From: Zopfochytrium polystomum
Taxonomy: Eukaryota > Chytridiomycota > Chytridiomycetes > Chytridiales > Chytridiaceae
Assembly: GCA_025765615.1 (NCBI GenBank)
Contig: JAIVFJ010000071.1
Span: 219,192 to 283,191, forward strand
Reading direction: 5' to 3'
DNA: 64,000 nt
Positions 9,985-22,119 of the stretch are shown here, one piece after another (within the stretch, counting starts at the first letter, position 1; every line of letters begins with the position of its first letter). A model generated the notes under the pieces. The model did not search any database. It was not told where the DNA came from and worked only from the letters and a program-made list of their open reading frames with translations. The position numbers and the translations under genes were made by a program.

Positions 9985-12900
9985 GATTGTTCCAGCCCCA
10001 GAGGGGCTGGTGGGAAGAGAAAGAGCCATCAATGGTGAACCGTAAATGACTATGTCCAGGTATGACCTCAGCAAACCCACCCCATGCACTACGGACTTTC
10101 AGTGTCGTCAGGCATCTCCACCACACATATAGCCACAATGATCAAAGGAGAAGGGAATAAATTCAGAATCTAGAAAATAGAGAAGTAAATTGCGAGAAGG
10201 TCAGTGTAAGAGAGGGAACAGCTGTGGAAAGTCAGAGGGTTGGGATAAGTCAGATTAGGCTATGGCCCATGTCAAGATTGAGAGGGGCAACAAGGGGTCT
10301 CAGCAGGAGATAGGTGACACCCTTTTCTTGTAAGAGCGAAGCGCCCTGCACGAACGAGGTATCGACCTGAGGTAGAACTTGAAGCGGTAGAGGGTATGGT
10401 GACTCAGATAAGAATAATGGTTTTGTTTGTTGTATTCGAGGGCAGAGAGAGAGCAGGTAGATGTGATCAGGATCTGGGATGATGCTTCTCTGGAGCTGCT
10501 GGGGCTCCCCCTTTTATTCTGCAGGTGGTCTCAGGAATCAGACTTTGGTGATAGCCTTTTAGCTCTGAGAGATGGAGTTTAGACTTTGAGGAGTCAGGAG
10601 GCAGGCATGACATCATTGTTGCATCACGTTGATTTGGCCCGAACTTCCATGGAGTTATGTGTGCAAAGAAGTAAGTCAGGCTCCCTGTCAAGCTCCTGTA
10701 ATCATTCCTATCAAATTGCTAGAGTGAAGCACACTGATGTGGTCTACCCAGACTAGGGATCGAAACCACCTCTAAGCACTCATACAGTGTCAGAGATTAA
10801 GAAAATTGTAGATAACACTGGGACCAGCCCTTATGCCATCTTAACTCATCTTTACTCTTGAAGACAGGTGAGAGGATCTTAAAAGGTGTAGGTAATGGGT
10901 GCAAACTCCAACAACGAGTGGCTCTTGCTTGTTGGCATGAGGAAGTTGGATTGCGTGGTGAAGCCAGATAATGCCTGCAACAAGTTTTATGCAGCCAAGG
11001 TAGTGGTCAATCCATCTGGAAGAAGCCTTGGTGCGCAAAAGCCAGATGGCTGGGCAAGTGTCAGTGGAGTGCCAGGGACTACATGTGGTGCAGCAAGGTT
11101 GAGAGGGTTGTGAAGAGCTGCTACAAGTTCTGTGGGATGATGGAGTGGGAGGGAGGGAAGAGTTGACAATTGGAGAAGACAGTGGGTGAGAGGCTGCAGA
11201 GCAAGGGTGAGATACTGTGCTCTCTAAATCCTCACCCTGGGCTGTGGGTGGCACATGGAGCAATGACCTAAATACCAATCCTGAAAAGTGAAAAACGGCA
11301 AAAAGGAGATGTCTAGGGGCCACTAGACAGGACAATGTATTTGGAGTCTTAAGAAGCCCAAGAAACACAAAGAAACTCTCTTATTACACACAAAGAGAAG
11401 ACTTTCACACTCAGACCAAAGGCAATTGTGAAAAGGTGGCTCACTAGCAAAGAATGTGCAGGGTTCTCTGGTCCATGACACAGAGTAGGCCCAATTGGAG
11501 GCAAAAGCCAAAGCCAGAGGGGACCAGGAAATCCAGTAACAATGCTGGAGGCACGAGAGGCAGCAAGCTCCAGGGAGCGGCACCAAGTGCAGCACTCCAG
11601 TCCAACTGAAGAAGACAAGAGAGTGGGGAGGAAAGTGGCCAGACCCTGGTCTGTTTGAGCCACCACCATGGAGCAAGGCTCCCTCTCTATCAAAGACAAG
11701 CCCTAAGTTGGAGGGGGTTGGACACAGAGGCCAAACACAAGGAACAGTTAGTGTGCAGAGGTGTCTGTTGATTAAATCAGAACTGTTTTCCACTTAACAG
11801 AACCAGACACAACTTGTCTCACTCCAAGGAGAAGTTCCAACTCAATCCAAGGAGGGGGCACACAGGGGTGGGAGACACTGGGACTCTTCTTCATCCTACT
11901 AGGACACAGACATCTGTTTCACCAAGCCAGAGGAATTCCCTATCTTAGAAGCAAGGAAGGTTAACACCCACTCCCTCACCCAAATGTGCGACCATGACAT
12001 CAGAGGCATTAGTCTGAGAGAAAGAGGATCTGAACCCAGTGAAGACCAGGCCCACAGAGGCCACAGGAGCCAACAACCAGGGAGGAGGGGGCATACCTGA
12101 GAGACCATTCCTGCAGCAGTACCTGACCAGCCAGCTCATTCATATCACTTTGAGAGACCTGGATTTGACTAGATGTATTGACAGGAACCTAGAGGCACCA
12201 CCACAGATTTATCCTCCATCCTTCAATCACCAAGTGGCTCCTACCCAGTCCAACCTAAGCAGCATGCAGAAATGGTGAGGTGCACTGGCACACTGCCATG
12301 ATGGCCAAGAGGACTTCAACCTCCTGTCACACACCAGGGGACTGCCTCCCCAGCTCTACATACAGTCAGGAAGAAAAGGGCAAGCAAGGCAACTTCAGGC
12401 ACAGGTTCACACACTCAACAAGATGGGGGGCAGCTGCTTAAATAGGAGAGGGTTGGAATCACCAGGGATGAGGGAAGAAGGGGGGGAAACACATACAAAA
12501 CAGCAAAACAATAAATAAAATAGTAAAGAAAAGAATAGGAGGAGTGAATCACCAAGAAATGGGGCTGAGCCAGCCAAACAAGGAAGACAGCCCAGAGAAT
12601 CATGGTGCATTTCTTGGCAAACAGAGTGGAGAGGGCTGGCAAGAAATGATTGGTGCAGATAAGAAGACAGTCACTCTCAGCCACACAAGAAAGGAAAGAC
12701 ACAGACAGAAACAACAAGGAAGAAATAAAAGAGAAAACAGGAAAAACAGGATAAACAGGATAAATTACTTGAAAAAATAAGTAAAATCACCAATGAAAAG
12801 CTAAAGAAAAACCCTGTGAATTCATACCCTTTTATGAGGCATTACATCATGGTAGCAGGTGGTAGAGCAAGTGCTAGCTCTGCCATCATCTTGTTAACTC

Positions 12901-13320
12901 TGTCCATCTGGGCTTAGCACTTCTCCCACAGAAGTGTTTCAGTCCTAAGTCGTTTCCAAAAGTGAGGGGGCATTGGCCAGGCATAGTAGGGCTTTGCATT
13001 TCTGCTCAGTCTGTCAACTAGCATGTCTCAAACTTGGCACCTTCCCAATTGAAGGGAGCACTCTAACCACTGAGCAAGGGAGCCTTGTATCAGCAATTAG
13101 AATCAAGACTGAGTCTTTCTGTCTGCAACATCGCCAATAATAAATAATAATAGTAGAGCTCAGAGGCAGACAGACGGACCCAGTCGGAGGCCGCATGGAA
13201 ACCCAATAAATAATAAGTGAGTAGGAATCCAAGCCTAGTCACATTTTGCCAGCAAAACGCAGGTCGAGACAGGTGGTAATCCTCACAATTAACAGTTAAA
13301 AAGTGGGTATACACTTAATA
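9985..13320. other. interior of the inverted duplication, no gene
   Basis: I see no intact gene. Open frames on minus at 10841-11800 are rich in Ser, Pro and Cys without motifs. Bases 12680-12790 are A-rich. The interval is probably transposon remnants. Confidence 0.45.
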
Positions 13321-13329
13321 TATTTGAGG

Positions 13330-14680
13330 TCACAGGCTCGACAGCCTTTCGTCCTCACAGAGAGGCCTGGGAATTTGGTGGAGGGATCTGCGGGGCTTGG
13401 AGCACTTGTCAGAGGGCTTGATGGACTTTGACTTCTTCCAAGAGAGTGTTGTCACAAGGGGAATCCAAATGAGTCGATGGGTGTCAAGAAGGAGCTGATG
13501 GAAAGCAGTGACAAGGGTTTTAAGGACAGAGGCAGGAGGATTATCATGTGAGAATAAGGTGTCATAAAAGGATTGAGGGATGAAGCCACAAAGGAGGGAG
13601 GAAAAATTGAAACAAGATTGATGAACAAAGAGAAATTCAGGGCAGTAGAGCCAGTAAATGGGATGGGCTTGGGGAGGAGAGCAACCATGAGGTGCAGGAG
13701 GAACAGAAGAGGAAAGAGTTTCAGCAAAGGTGTTGTGAATCATGGTAATGGCATCAGCAGCTACAGGGCATTGCCCGACATGCTCTGTGGTTTCCAAAGC
13801 ATGGTGGCATCGACGACAGAGCCCATTGGGGTAGACTTGAGGGTGTCTTTGGTGTAGAACTTTTTGGGTGGGCAAAGTGTTGCTGAGGATTTGAAGTCAA
13901 TACTTGCGACAAGCAGAGCCAGGGAGGGTGCCAAAGAGGGAAGAGGGTTTAATTCCAGAGTGGAGAACAAGAAACATGGCTTCCCAATGAACTAGGTCAG
14001 GGTTGTGGACGATGTGGGCAAAGGCTGGGGTGTTCAGAAGAGCAAAATGGTAAGAGAGACCTGTGAGGAGTCGCAGTTGTCGTCGAAGTTGGCCCAAGAC
14101 TGGGGTATTTGAGATGAAGGCGTTGGCTGAGAGGATCTGTTGTGAGAGGATTGGTAACAAGGTTGGGTCAGAAGTCGAGGGTGCAGACGATGCCAGCTCG
14201 TCTGCTTGTTCGTTGCCAGCATCACTGTTGTGTCCACGAACCCAGGAAACTTGTGGAGGGGGCCAATCCAAGACTGTAGAGTGGCTGCAATGCACGCCCA
14301 AAGGGTGGGGTGGGAAGTAGTGTGCAAGAGATGACGGAGGGAATCAGAGAGAGGAGGTGTGTTGAGCACACTGTGCGGATGGGGACTAAAGGAGTTTGAG
14401 GGGAAGAGTCTCTCAAAGGTGTGAACCACTCCAAGATTGTCAAGTCGAAATGTGAGGGACAGGGAAAGCTTTGCAGTGATGGTGAGGGCAGCAAGGAGAG
14501 CAGCAATTTCAGCAGTTGTGGAAGAGGCAGAGAGTGGAGGGAGGGCAAAAGAGAATTCAAAGTTAAGCTCAAGGCAAACAACAGAGCTGGGATGATTGAG
14601 TGAATTTGCTGTGTCAACCCGATTTAAATTTTTAAAGGGTTGGCTTTTGAAGGAAAACACAGCCGTGACTGCCAGCACTG
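13330..14680 (-). mobile_element. 5'-truncated non-LTR retrotransposon, RNase H end
   Basis: Three overlapping minus frames (14034-14678, 13897-14301, 13330-13875) read in order as the 3' end of a LINE-type polyprotein. They show T-A-E-I-A-A-L-L (catalytic Glu), then L-D-N-L-G-V-V and W-V-R-G-H-N-S-D-A-G-N-E-Q-A-D-E-L-A (last catalytic Asp). After that comes L-C-R-R-C-H-H-A-L-E-T-T-E-H-V-G-Q-C, a C-x2-C...H-x4-C zinc knuckle typical after RNase H. No reverse transcriptase precedes it; sequence homology stops near 14680. Two frame changes are needed. It is an inactive remnant. Confidence 0.8.
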
Positions 14681-14784
14681 ATTAACGTTACTTCGCACTG
14701 CTTGCAAGGAGAGACAATTGCTGGACGGTGAGCTGTAACCTGCTGAGCTGATTGAGGGCATGAAACTGTTTGCTGGCTGCATGT

Positions 14785-15460
14785 GAGACTACACTGAGGT
14801 CTCAGTGATAAAGTCTAGGGATTTTATTCGCAAAAACAAGCGTACCTATCATAAAATCGCAAGGATTGGGACCCCTATTATTATTCCCGGTTCTTTAGTT
14901 TCCAAGGCGGTATCAAAGTGTATTTGCAGCTAACCCGTCTTTATTATTGGGCCTGCTTTTACTACTTTTGTCTTAACAGTTTCTGTTGCGCCAAGGTTTT
15001 CTTAACATATTTTCTTTTTCGGTGACTAACGGAGACTGCCTGACTGCCTAGGGATGGGGTGCCTGATAGGCTGTACCCCAAGCCCGCCTAATTTATTATT
15101 TATTTTTGGCACTTGTACATATACGCATAGGGTTGGGGGGGACTTAGGGTGGATGCTCCAAGTCAGGGGGGTTGACTTGTCAATTTTCTCTCTCTTTGTT
15201 TTTGGGCCATTTCTCTTTTTCCTTTTTTTTCTTCAATCTGATTTCTGTCCTTTGGCACCAATACAGAGTTCCTTCAAATCCATCTGGCTTGCGAAGGTGA
15301 AGGTAGTGAGAGATGGTACACACCCGGGTGTGTACATGGTCCCTTCGTGGGGCTCCTCTCAAGGGGCTGTGGGTGGGGAATGCAGCTGGCCCCACCAGCG
15401 ACTGTGTGACATTGCTGGCTCTGTGTTGGAGTGAGGATCCCTGGCGCTTGCCTGCCACGA
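14785..15460 (-). repeat. right arm of the large inverted duplication
   Basis: Reverse-complement partner of 9003-9567. It contains a ~115-base block (about 14925-15040) missing from the left arm. Similarity ends near the 'gatccctggcgcttgcctgcca' segment at ~15460. Confidence 0.8.
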
Positions 15461-18400
15461 CAACGGTGGTGGTGGTGGCGACGACTACGGCATTGTCGTC
15501 CCTGACCTTCCTGTCCCCGCAAGGGTGTTGGTGGCTGCGTCCAGTGCAGCCCCCGACACCTGAGAGTTCGATCTACAAGCGCCTGCCTCGGTCCTATTGC
15601 TGTGAGAGTGAGATGTGTGAGTATGAGTGCGATGCAATAAAGCCTGTTGGTTGAGTGATTGTGCCGACGCAGCCTGGCGGGGTGCGTGTATGATTGCAGG
15701 TGTTTCTGCGTGCGAGTTCCCTGCTGGCGACCTTCCGACCCCTACATAGTCGACTCCCTTCTCTCTCTCCCCCCATCGCTGGCAACAACAAGGGCTCCTG
15801 CAGCCCCATCTGCGACGAGGGGTGCTAGGTCACGCCCTGTCCGTCCCGTCGCTATTAACCGCTCCTGTTGTATTTGAGATTAGGTTCCTGAGATAAAAAC
15901 CCCCATTTCCCTCTTCTCTCTATTTATTCTGTGGTTGTGTTGCGCCCTCGGGAGTGCCCTTCCGCTTCCCCTCGCATCAGCCCACAGCCACGCAAGTAAT
16001 CGGTGCTCTGGCACTGATCCTTCAGAGGATTGTCCCTCTGAATGCTCATTCTTTGTGTTTGAGACCCCTGTTAGACAGATCAGTAGGGAGACTTCGTGGA
16101 CTAGGCAAGTAGTAGGGCTGAAACACCCCCTAGACAACAGCCCAATAAAGTTAGTTTTAGCCTATTATTTGCTTTCCCTCACTCTAGGGCCCAGATCCCT
16201 GGGTCAAAGGAGTGAGTATAGTCTCACATGCATTGCAGACAGCCAGCCGCTGGCCCCACTCAGGATGATGGCACTTCAGAACGACATGCTGCAAAGCAGA
16301 TCCGTTTGCAGGGCTGGGGTCAAAGCTGCGAGCACAGTCCCAGGTCGCCTCGTAGGCCACAGTGAGCTAACGGACGTTCTGCGCCTCTCCACGGAGCTGA
16401 GAGGTCACAAGGCGATGCGATGCCCCCCTCCATGCAGGAACTAACAGATGTATCGCTTTTTGATGCAGTTCATTGGGCGCCAAGACCTCTGAAGCTCTCG
16501 CAAATGACAGGAGGCCTCCCCGTCTGTCTCCTGAAAAACTTATCTCACCCTTTTCGAGCAGGTGCCCTGAGTTCCTGAGTGCTGCAGGCACCGACAGTCA
16601 GTCGCCTCGCCTCCCTTTGAACGCGGGGGCGATGGACACCATGGTCATCGTCAATCATGATGGCTTGTGCCAGATGGCTGAACACCTGACTTTGACATCG
16701 GCACCTCCGACGAGGAGGAAGGTCCTTCAGGCGACACGACAGGAGCAGTCTTGACACTTGCCACTTTGGCCCGCCTTTAGGCACCGAGACCGATACTCAA
16801 CTGACAACGGTAGGACGCGAAGGACCATGCTGTCGACGCTGTTTTGCCTGTGGATGCAGCGCAGAGGTTGGTCGCTATCGCCGCCTCGTTGTGGTGCTTG
16901 CAATTGCACATTGCCTTGCACCTGGATTTCACAGTCTATCGGACGATGTACCACACAGATTTTAACGGCTCCTGTGGCCATGGAACCAGTCCGAGTCCGC
17001 ACCGTTTCTGTGGCACAAGTCTCGCGACGCAGACTTCCCTGTAGGCAATCCACCCAGCATCCGCCACTGACAGATTCGACTACTCTCGGCTGTTCTATTG
17101 TGGGCATTCCAGCAAGGCGATCTGAATGGGTGACTGGGTTTTTTCTCTATAGCCGTCTGAGCTCATCTGGGAGAGCGTAAGACTGAAGAAGCCACCTGCT
17201 ATTCTGTGCGGTGGCCCCAAGCCGACACTATCTGCCCCAACGCTGTCGGTGTGGCGCTCAGGTTTCCCATTGGCTGGAGTCAAGGGGATCATGGGACTTG
17301 CTCCCTCGAACACCTTCCGACACACAGCGCCGTGAGCTGTGCATGCACCACAGCCAAATTTGATCATTTGACTATTCTGCCAACCCGGCGCTTTGAGTGC
17401 GTGGGCCACGTGGCCTTTGTCACATTTGGCGTCACCGACGACGACGACGAAGACGCAAAGGCGGAGTGCTCGATCGAAACGTGCATGCACACGCGCGATC
17501 TTGAGGCGGCGTTCGCGGTCACGGAGCTGTCACGGCGGTCGCTTCCAACATGACGGGGCGTTGCGAAGCATGAGAGGGCTTTGATTGAGTTGTGCAAGCA
17601 CCACTTCACTGATTTTCTGCAGACTTCGAACGTTTGCCGATGATTGGTGGCAGAGACTTCACCTGTGTGGCAGGGATTCAGTTCTCGTTAGGCCCTACTC
17701 AGGGATGGCCCCTTGGTCGTCGTTGAGGTGGCAGTCAATCCTTCCGTCAGCGCAGGTGCCTCCGTGACACGCCCGTTTGCACACATGCAGAATTGCTGCT
17801 GACGGAGCCTGGCTCACAGATAGGAGCTATCTTCAGCCGTAGCCATTTTGGGCAGACACTTCTCTCAGCTTATTCAGGCCAATGTCCTGGTTTTTCTATA
17901 GGACTCGGCACGTTGGATTTCCGATCTTCAGGTGCTCTTTGCGACGTCGAGTTGTGGTGGGCACAGAACCTGCTGAGCCGCAAGGCTCTTTTTCATGGGT
18001 CCTGGCGTCGATTCAGGACCGTTATGGGCTGCCGTTCATCGCTTGCTGGACTGTTCTACACTTGTCATACCGGCGACCTGGCTAATGACGGTCGCTATCA
18101 CCTCGCCCCATACTTCAAGCAACATCTTCCTGGTCCGATCTGGCGCTTCATACAGCACAAGTGAGAGCAGCGCGCATGGCAGTCAGCTGCATTGGCCCAT
18201 CACACCACCAACCATCTTTGTTTAGTCGATTGATAAGCCCACCACAGGCTGTAATCGTTCTCCGGCGGGGGCTGCCTCTATGCAGCTCGGCTCTCTCAGC
18301 GGTCCAGGAGCCTCCATCCCTAACGATGCGTCTCTTTGCTGCGGCAAGACAATACCCTCTGGACCTATCTCTCGCGATGTCATGCCTCGTGGCAAGCAGC

Positions 18401-18787
18401 ACACAAATCCTCTCCAATGTTCATCGGCCTTGAGGATCCAACTGCCACCCGTTGAAGCATTGCTCGGCTTTTCCTGACAGCAGGCAGCAAGTCAGTTCGC
18501 ATGCCCTCCACACCACATCGACGCTGGGTGGTTTTTGAAGGTGGCACATTTGCAGCACACCGTTGCACCACAAGCTTCAGCGATTAGATTCCCGTCAAGG
18601 GAATCATTTCCTGTCATTTCTGGCCGTTCAGCAACGGCTCGGACACCGCTCCACACAGTCAGCACTGAGCAATGCTCAGGGTCCATTGCCATGCACCTCG
18701 TGTCTGTGGTGTCGCCAGCAGTAGTCAGCCAGACCCCCTGCGGGTTTCTTGGACGAAGTAGCACCCTGGGCTGACCGACGCAGGAGA
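15461..18787. other. transposon-like region without intact gene
   Basis: AATAAA at ~15635 and promoter-like CT runs near 15770 suggest retroelement ends. Frames up to 169 codons (15935-16444) show no motif. No gene is claimed. A partial tRNA-like sequence is listed separately. Confidence 0.4.
17152..17190 (+). other. 5' half of a tRNA-Phe-like sequence
   Basis: The segment has the acceptor start GCCGTCT, a D-arm of A-box type (GAGCTCATCTGGGAGAGC) and an anticodon loop ACTGAAGA carrying GAA (Phe). No matching T-arm or B-box follows within 100 bases, so it cannot fold as a complete tRNA. It may be a decayed tRNA gene or the head of a tRNA-derived SINE. Confidence 0.6.
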
Positions 18788-19329
18788 TTGTCTCAGCGTA
18801 GCGATTCATGCAGCTTAAGCCGCGATCTCCGAGGAGGGAGGCCAGGGTGCTTTCCCACCCACGGCCTCCCGCACCCTGGGCCTTCCCTCTCGTTACCTCC
18901 ATTTCTCGGTCGTTCTCTTCCCTTGGGCGGCCGTCTTGCACTTTCCTTTGTGGATTCCTCTGGTGGACATGCCTTCTCCCCCGAGCACGGTTTTCTGGGT
19001 TCTTTTTCCTCCAAAGGGGGTTTTTTCCGGTTTTTCCCCGTGGCTCGTTCCTTCTCCTCACGCACACGGCACGTTTTTCCGGGCTCTTTTTCCCCCACAG
19101 GGGGTTTGTTCCGGTTTTTTCACGTGTCGTTCCTCCTCCTGTTCCAGCCTCTCTCGCTTCGCTCTCTCGTCGCTATCGACTGAGCAAAAAAAAGATTGGC
19201 TTTTTTGCATTTTTGTTAGGTTTTTGACCAAGATGCTCAGACTGAGCGGAACAAAGCTTTGACAAGCACCCTGGGCCTCCCTCCTCGGAGATCGCGGCTT
19301 AAGCTGCATGAATCGCTACGCTGAGACAA
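18788..19329. mobile_element. MITE-like element with 64-bp terminal inverted repeats
   Basis: The ends 18788-18851 and 19265-19329 are near-perfect inverted repeats (one indel in ~64 bases), starting TTGTCTCAGCG and ending CGCTGAGACAA. The 542-bp element has no convincing coding region. The interior carries two imperfect ~80-bp direct repeats (about 18986-19060 and 19065-19140). No clear target-site duplication is visible in the flanks. Confidence 0.85.
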
Positions 19330-19444
19330 AATCAAGTCTGCGGCAAAGGGCCAGAGACTGACCTGTTTAGCTGGGCATTTGTTCATCTGTCTTCCTCCTG
19401 CCATGTTGCTTGTCTGTGTTATGAATCACCCTCTGGAAACCTCT

Positions 19445-19499
19445 GGAACCTTCTAGAACATTCCTTCATGGAACCTTGTGGAACCTTCTGGAACCTTCT
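19445..19499. promoter_or_regulatory. heat-shock elements
   Basis: Two perfect four-unit arrays of alternating GAA and TTC blocks spaced by two bases lie at 19445-19464 and 19480-19499. Further GGAA units flank them (19431-19480), and another GGAACTTTC occurs near 19567. This is the binding pattern of heat-shock factor trimers. Confidence 0.75.
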
Positions 19500-19608
19500 T
19501 TGCTTTCCTGACTTGTCTTGTTGTCATTGGTATCATTGGTATCATTGTATTACTAATTGCTCTTTCTGGAACTTTCTTTGAGTCTTGACAAGGAAGAATC
19601 TCAAAAGG

Positions 19609-19616
19609 TATAAAAG
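19609..19616 (+). promoter_or_regulatory. TATA box downstream of heat-shock elements
   Basis: TATAAAAG lies 110 bases after the second heat-shock array. The unit begins near a TGTTATGAATC motif (19416), reminiscent of an LTR start. No protein gene follows within 1 kb, so a solo LTR is the best guess. Confidence 0.6.
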
Positions 19617-19624
19617 GGGGATGG

Positions 19625-20681
19625 GGAACCTGTCCCATTCCTCAAGTGAATTATTGTTTCCAACACAATCATCACTCCTCTCAGTTCCTTGTCTGCCTTG
19701 TCCTGCCCTGTTCCTGACAGTCTGCCTGTCTCTGGGCCAGTCCTCCTTGACTTGATTCTGACTTGAAATCAAATGAAATCAAGTCAGTTCCCCACTGTAA
19801 TCATATTTTTAAAAAAAAGGCAAACTGAACCACGCCAATTCTACTGTATTGTTTAGACTAGTTTTAGACCTTTACAATGAATCAATTGTGTTGTGTGTGT
19901 GTGTGGACGGAAACAAGGTTGCAGGCGAGTGAGTTGCGTGGTGCCTGGCTGATTGAGCAGGCCACTGCTGAGTGAATTGAAGGTATGAAGCTGGTTGCTG
20001 ACTGCGAACGCACTGTAGATATCTGATGGAGTCTGCTGCTAAGTTGCAGAGCTGTGTCATATTGTTTAGATCCCTCACTTTCCCAACCGCCGCTCCAACC
20101 CCTTGAAACCGTGCGGCATCAGGCAATGATTAAGGGGAAGGAAGCTGGTTGCTGGCTTCTTTGAAGCCAGCGGGCACCTGGCCTGGATGCTGATTGCTGC
20201 GGCAGTTGGCCTCACTTATTGTTCCAGAGCAAGCTTGAGTGTATATTTTCTTTTTTGCTGGCTGCTTCGCCGCCAGCCTTTTGTCGACTCCACGGCGAAG
20301 TCTGGGGTGGCCAGCTGTCCCATTGGATACTTTGTGGCACTTTGCTGCTAATCAGACCCGGTTGCAGATTTGCTTCTGTACGTAGCACCACGGTGCCGCA
20401 CTTTTCCAAACCGCAACTGAGGCTGCGAGGTGGCAGTGAACTGCGACAGGCCCGCCATCGTTGTCCCAACCGTGCTCCTTGCATACCAAAGCAAGCTTCT
20501 TTCTCCGTTCGTATTTTTTAGATGGCTACTTTGCATCCAGGCTTTGTTTCCTTCAGGCAGGTCTGTCTTTACCTTCGTTTTTTGTTACTTTGTTTATAAT
20601 TTTATTTTATTTTTTTTATATTTTTTTGAAGATTACTGATAGTACTAACCTTGTGGAAAATGCTTATAAAATTGCTGACTT
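19625..20681. other. no gene seen
   Basis: AT-rich, T-rich near 20575-20630. No frame with recognisable features and no clear repeat partner in the window. Confidence 0.4.
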
Positions 20682-20852
20682 TTAAACAAGGAGTAAGCAC
20701 CAAATAATAGGTGGTGCTTGCTCCCTTAGTTTGAAGACGGCGCCCCTTCGGAATCCCAAGGCCCGACGGATGAAGTCCACAACGCGCTGGGCGTCGTCGG
20801 CTGAGTTATACGACTTGAGACACACGATGCGGCTTCCATCATCCGCCGCCAT
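20682..20852 (-). CDS. small ORF, 56 aa, possibly truncated
   Basis: An ATG at 20852 opens 56 codons of protein-like sequence (R-I-V-C-L-K-S-Y-N-S-A-D-D-A-Q-R-V-V-D-F). The last ~15 codons run into a hairpin (20690-20727), and the frame ends just past it. It may be the first part of a gene cut by a repeat insertion. It lies back to back with the secreted gene at 21164, so the two could share a promoter. No family recognised. Confidence 0.35.
   Translation of the reverse strand: MAADDGSRIVCLKSYNSADDAQRVVDFIRRALGFRRGAVFKLREQAPPIIWCLLLV
20690..20727. repeat. perfect-looking hairpin
   Basis: GGAGTAAGCACC and GGTGCTTGCTCC form 12-bp arms with one mismatch around an ~11-base loop. It could be a small insertion scar or a terminator-like structure. 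Confidence 0.5.
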
Positions 20853-21007
20853 TCGGAATTAGGGAGAGCTCAGCCCAGTGCTCCCAGATTTTTGTTTCGA
20901 CCACCCAACTGGCAACTGGCGACATGTTCGGCGAGGAGGGGAATATTGAAGCAACGAAAGAGAGCAGTGCGGGGAACAAACAGAAAGTCTCTTGTTGTGT
21001 AGTCCTT

Positions 21008-21026
21008 CCTCCTCCTCCTCCTCCTC

Positions 21027-21090
<64 letters not shown>
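21008..21090 (+). repeat. CT microsatellite in the promoter of the first secreted gene
   Basis: (CCT)n followed by (CT)n. An equivalent CT tract occupies the same place upstream of the paralogue at 23146. Confidence 0.9.
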
Positions 21091-21093
<3 letters not shown>

Positions 21094-21163
21094 TTCAAAT
21101 GCGCTCCTCTCTCTCTCTTTCACTCTTTCACTCGTTAAATAGCTGCAAAAACCAACATAATCC

Positions 21164-22119
21164 ATGAGTACAAAATCGACTAGAACAATGACCCACAACG
21201 CTTGCGAGCAGAAGCCAGCCTCTGCGCAAAGATCAGCAAAATTCCTCTCCCTCTTCGCGGCCCTCCTGGCCGCTATCTGCCTCTCTTTCGTCGTTCAGGA
21301 GGTCCAGGCCTCACCCGACCCCCACCCGCACCCGCTCCCCGCCCCTCTCCCTGCCCCTCTTCCCGGCGACAATGTCTATCGCGCGCTAACAAGGGAGGAC
21401 CGCCAGCACCTCGACGCCGGAAGGGGCATCCCGGCGACGGACCCTCACGCGAGCATCACGCCGCAGCAGCACCAGGCCGGTGTGAAACCGAGCCAGTACA
21501 TCTCCACAACGCGGAACGAGAACAAGGTCCGCAATTCGTTCGACAGCGGCAACGGCATCGTCAAGATCAACTTGAACAAGGTTCCTGGCAACAAGGTGGA
21601 CATGACAGAGCACTCCAAGGCGAACCCGGACAAGTTCAGCGAGTTCCAGCGGGCCATCATCAAGCGCGAGAAGGAGGTTCTGATTCAAGGCCACATTCCC
21701 GGCGACGCGTGCAAGCTGGTCAGGCGTGACGGGGTGAGTGCTTGTGTTCCGACCCCTCCGCTCCCTCCGAGCCTTCACATTCTCTCGCATTTGGTCCACG
21801 TTCTACCACCTTTTGGCTTTGGTCACCATAGTAACACACTACCATCACCCGCTCTAATCCACAAAACTCTATTCTTTGGACCTCAAACATTCGGCAGACG
21901 ACCCTCTACCGCCGTGGCTGCAGTAAGGCGGTAAAGAGCAACAGTGCGTCCAAGACTCCAAGCACCAGCCCCAGAGCTGCCGATGCCAGGGGACGATCCG
22001 GAGCACCAAACGCCAACAACGCAGCCCCCAAGCGTGCTGCTGCTTTAAAGCCTTCCGCTGCCCCGGCAAGGGTTTCGGGCGGCAAAAAGAAGTTCCGTGC
22101 GGTTGGACGGGCGGCCTGA
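21164..22119 (+). CDS. secreted ADP-ribosyltransferase-like protein, short-tailed
   Basis: Two exons, 21164-21733 and 21898-22119, 263 aa, phase-0 intron. Residues ~26-49 are a hydrophobic signal peptide ending V-Q-A; a Pro/His-rich linker follows. The head (residues ~70-190) has V-Y-R-A-L near its start, Y-I-S-T-T-R in the middle and K-E-V-L-I-Q-G near its end. This is the R / S-T-T / E layout of mono-ADP-ribosyltransferases, and it resembles bacterial polymorphic-toxin ART domains. Exon 2 starts with T-L-Y-R-R-G-C-S-K, then a ~60-residue Ala/Ser/Lys tail ending G-G-K-K-K-F-R. Activity and target are unknown. It is the shortest member of the local family and tandemly duplicated with the next gene, promoter included. 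Confidence 0.75.

Noticed and set aside
18492..19067. 191-codon minus frame and overlapping plus frames
   Set aside because: They lie over the inverted-repeat element and reflect its internal repeats, not protein coding.
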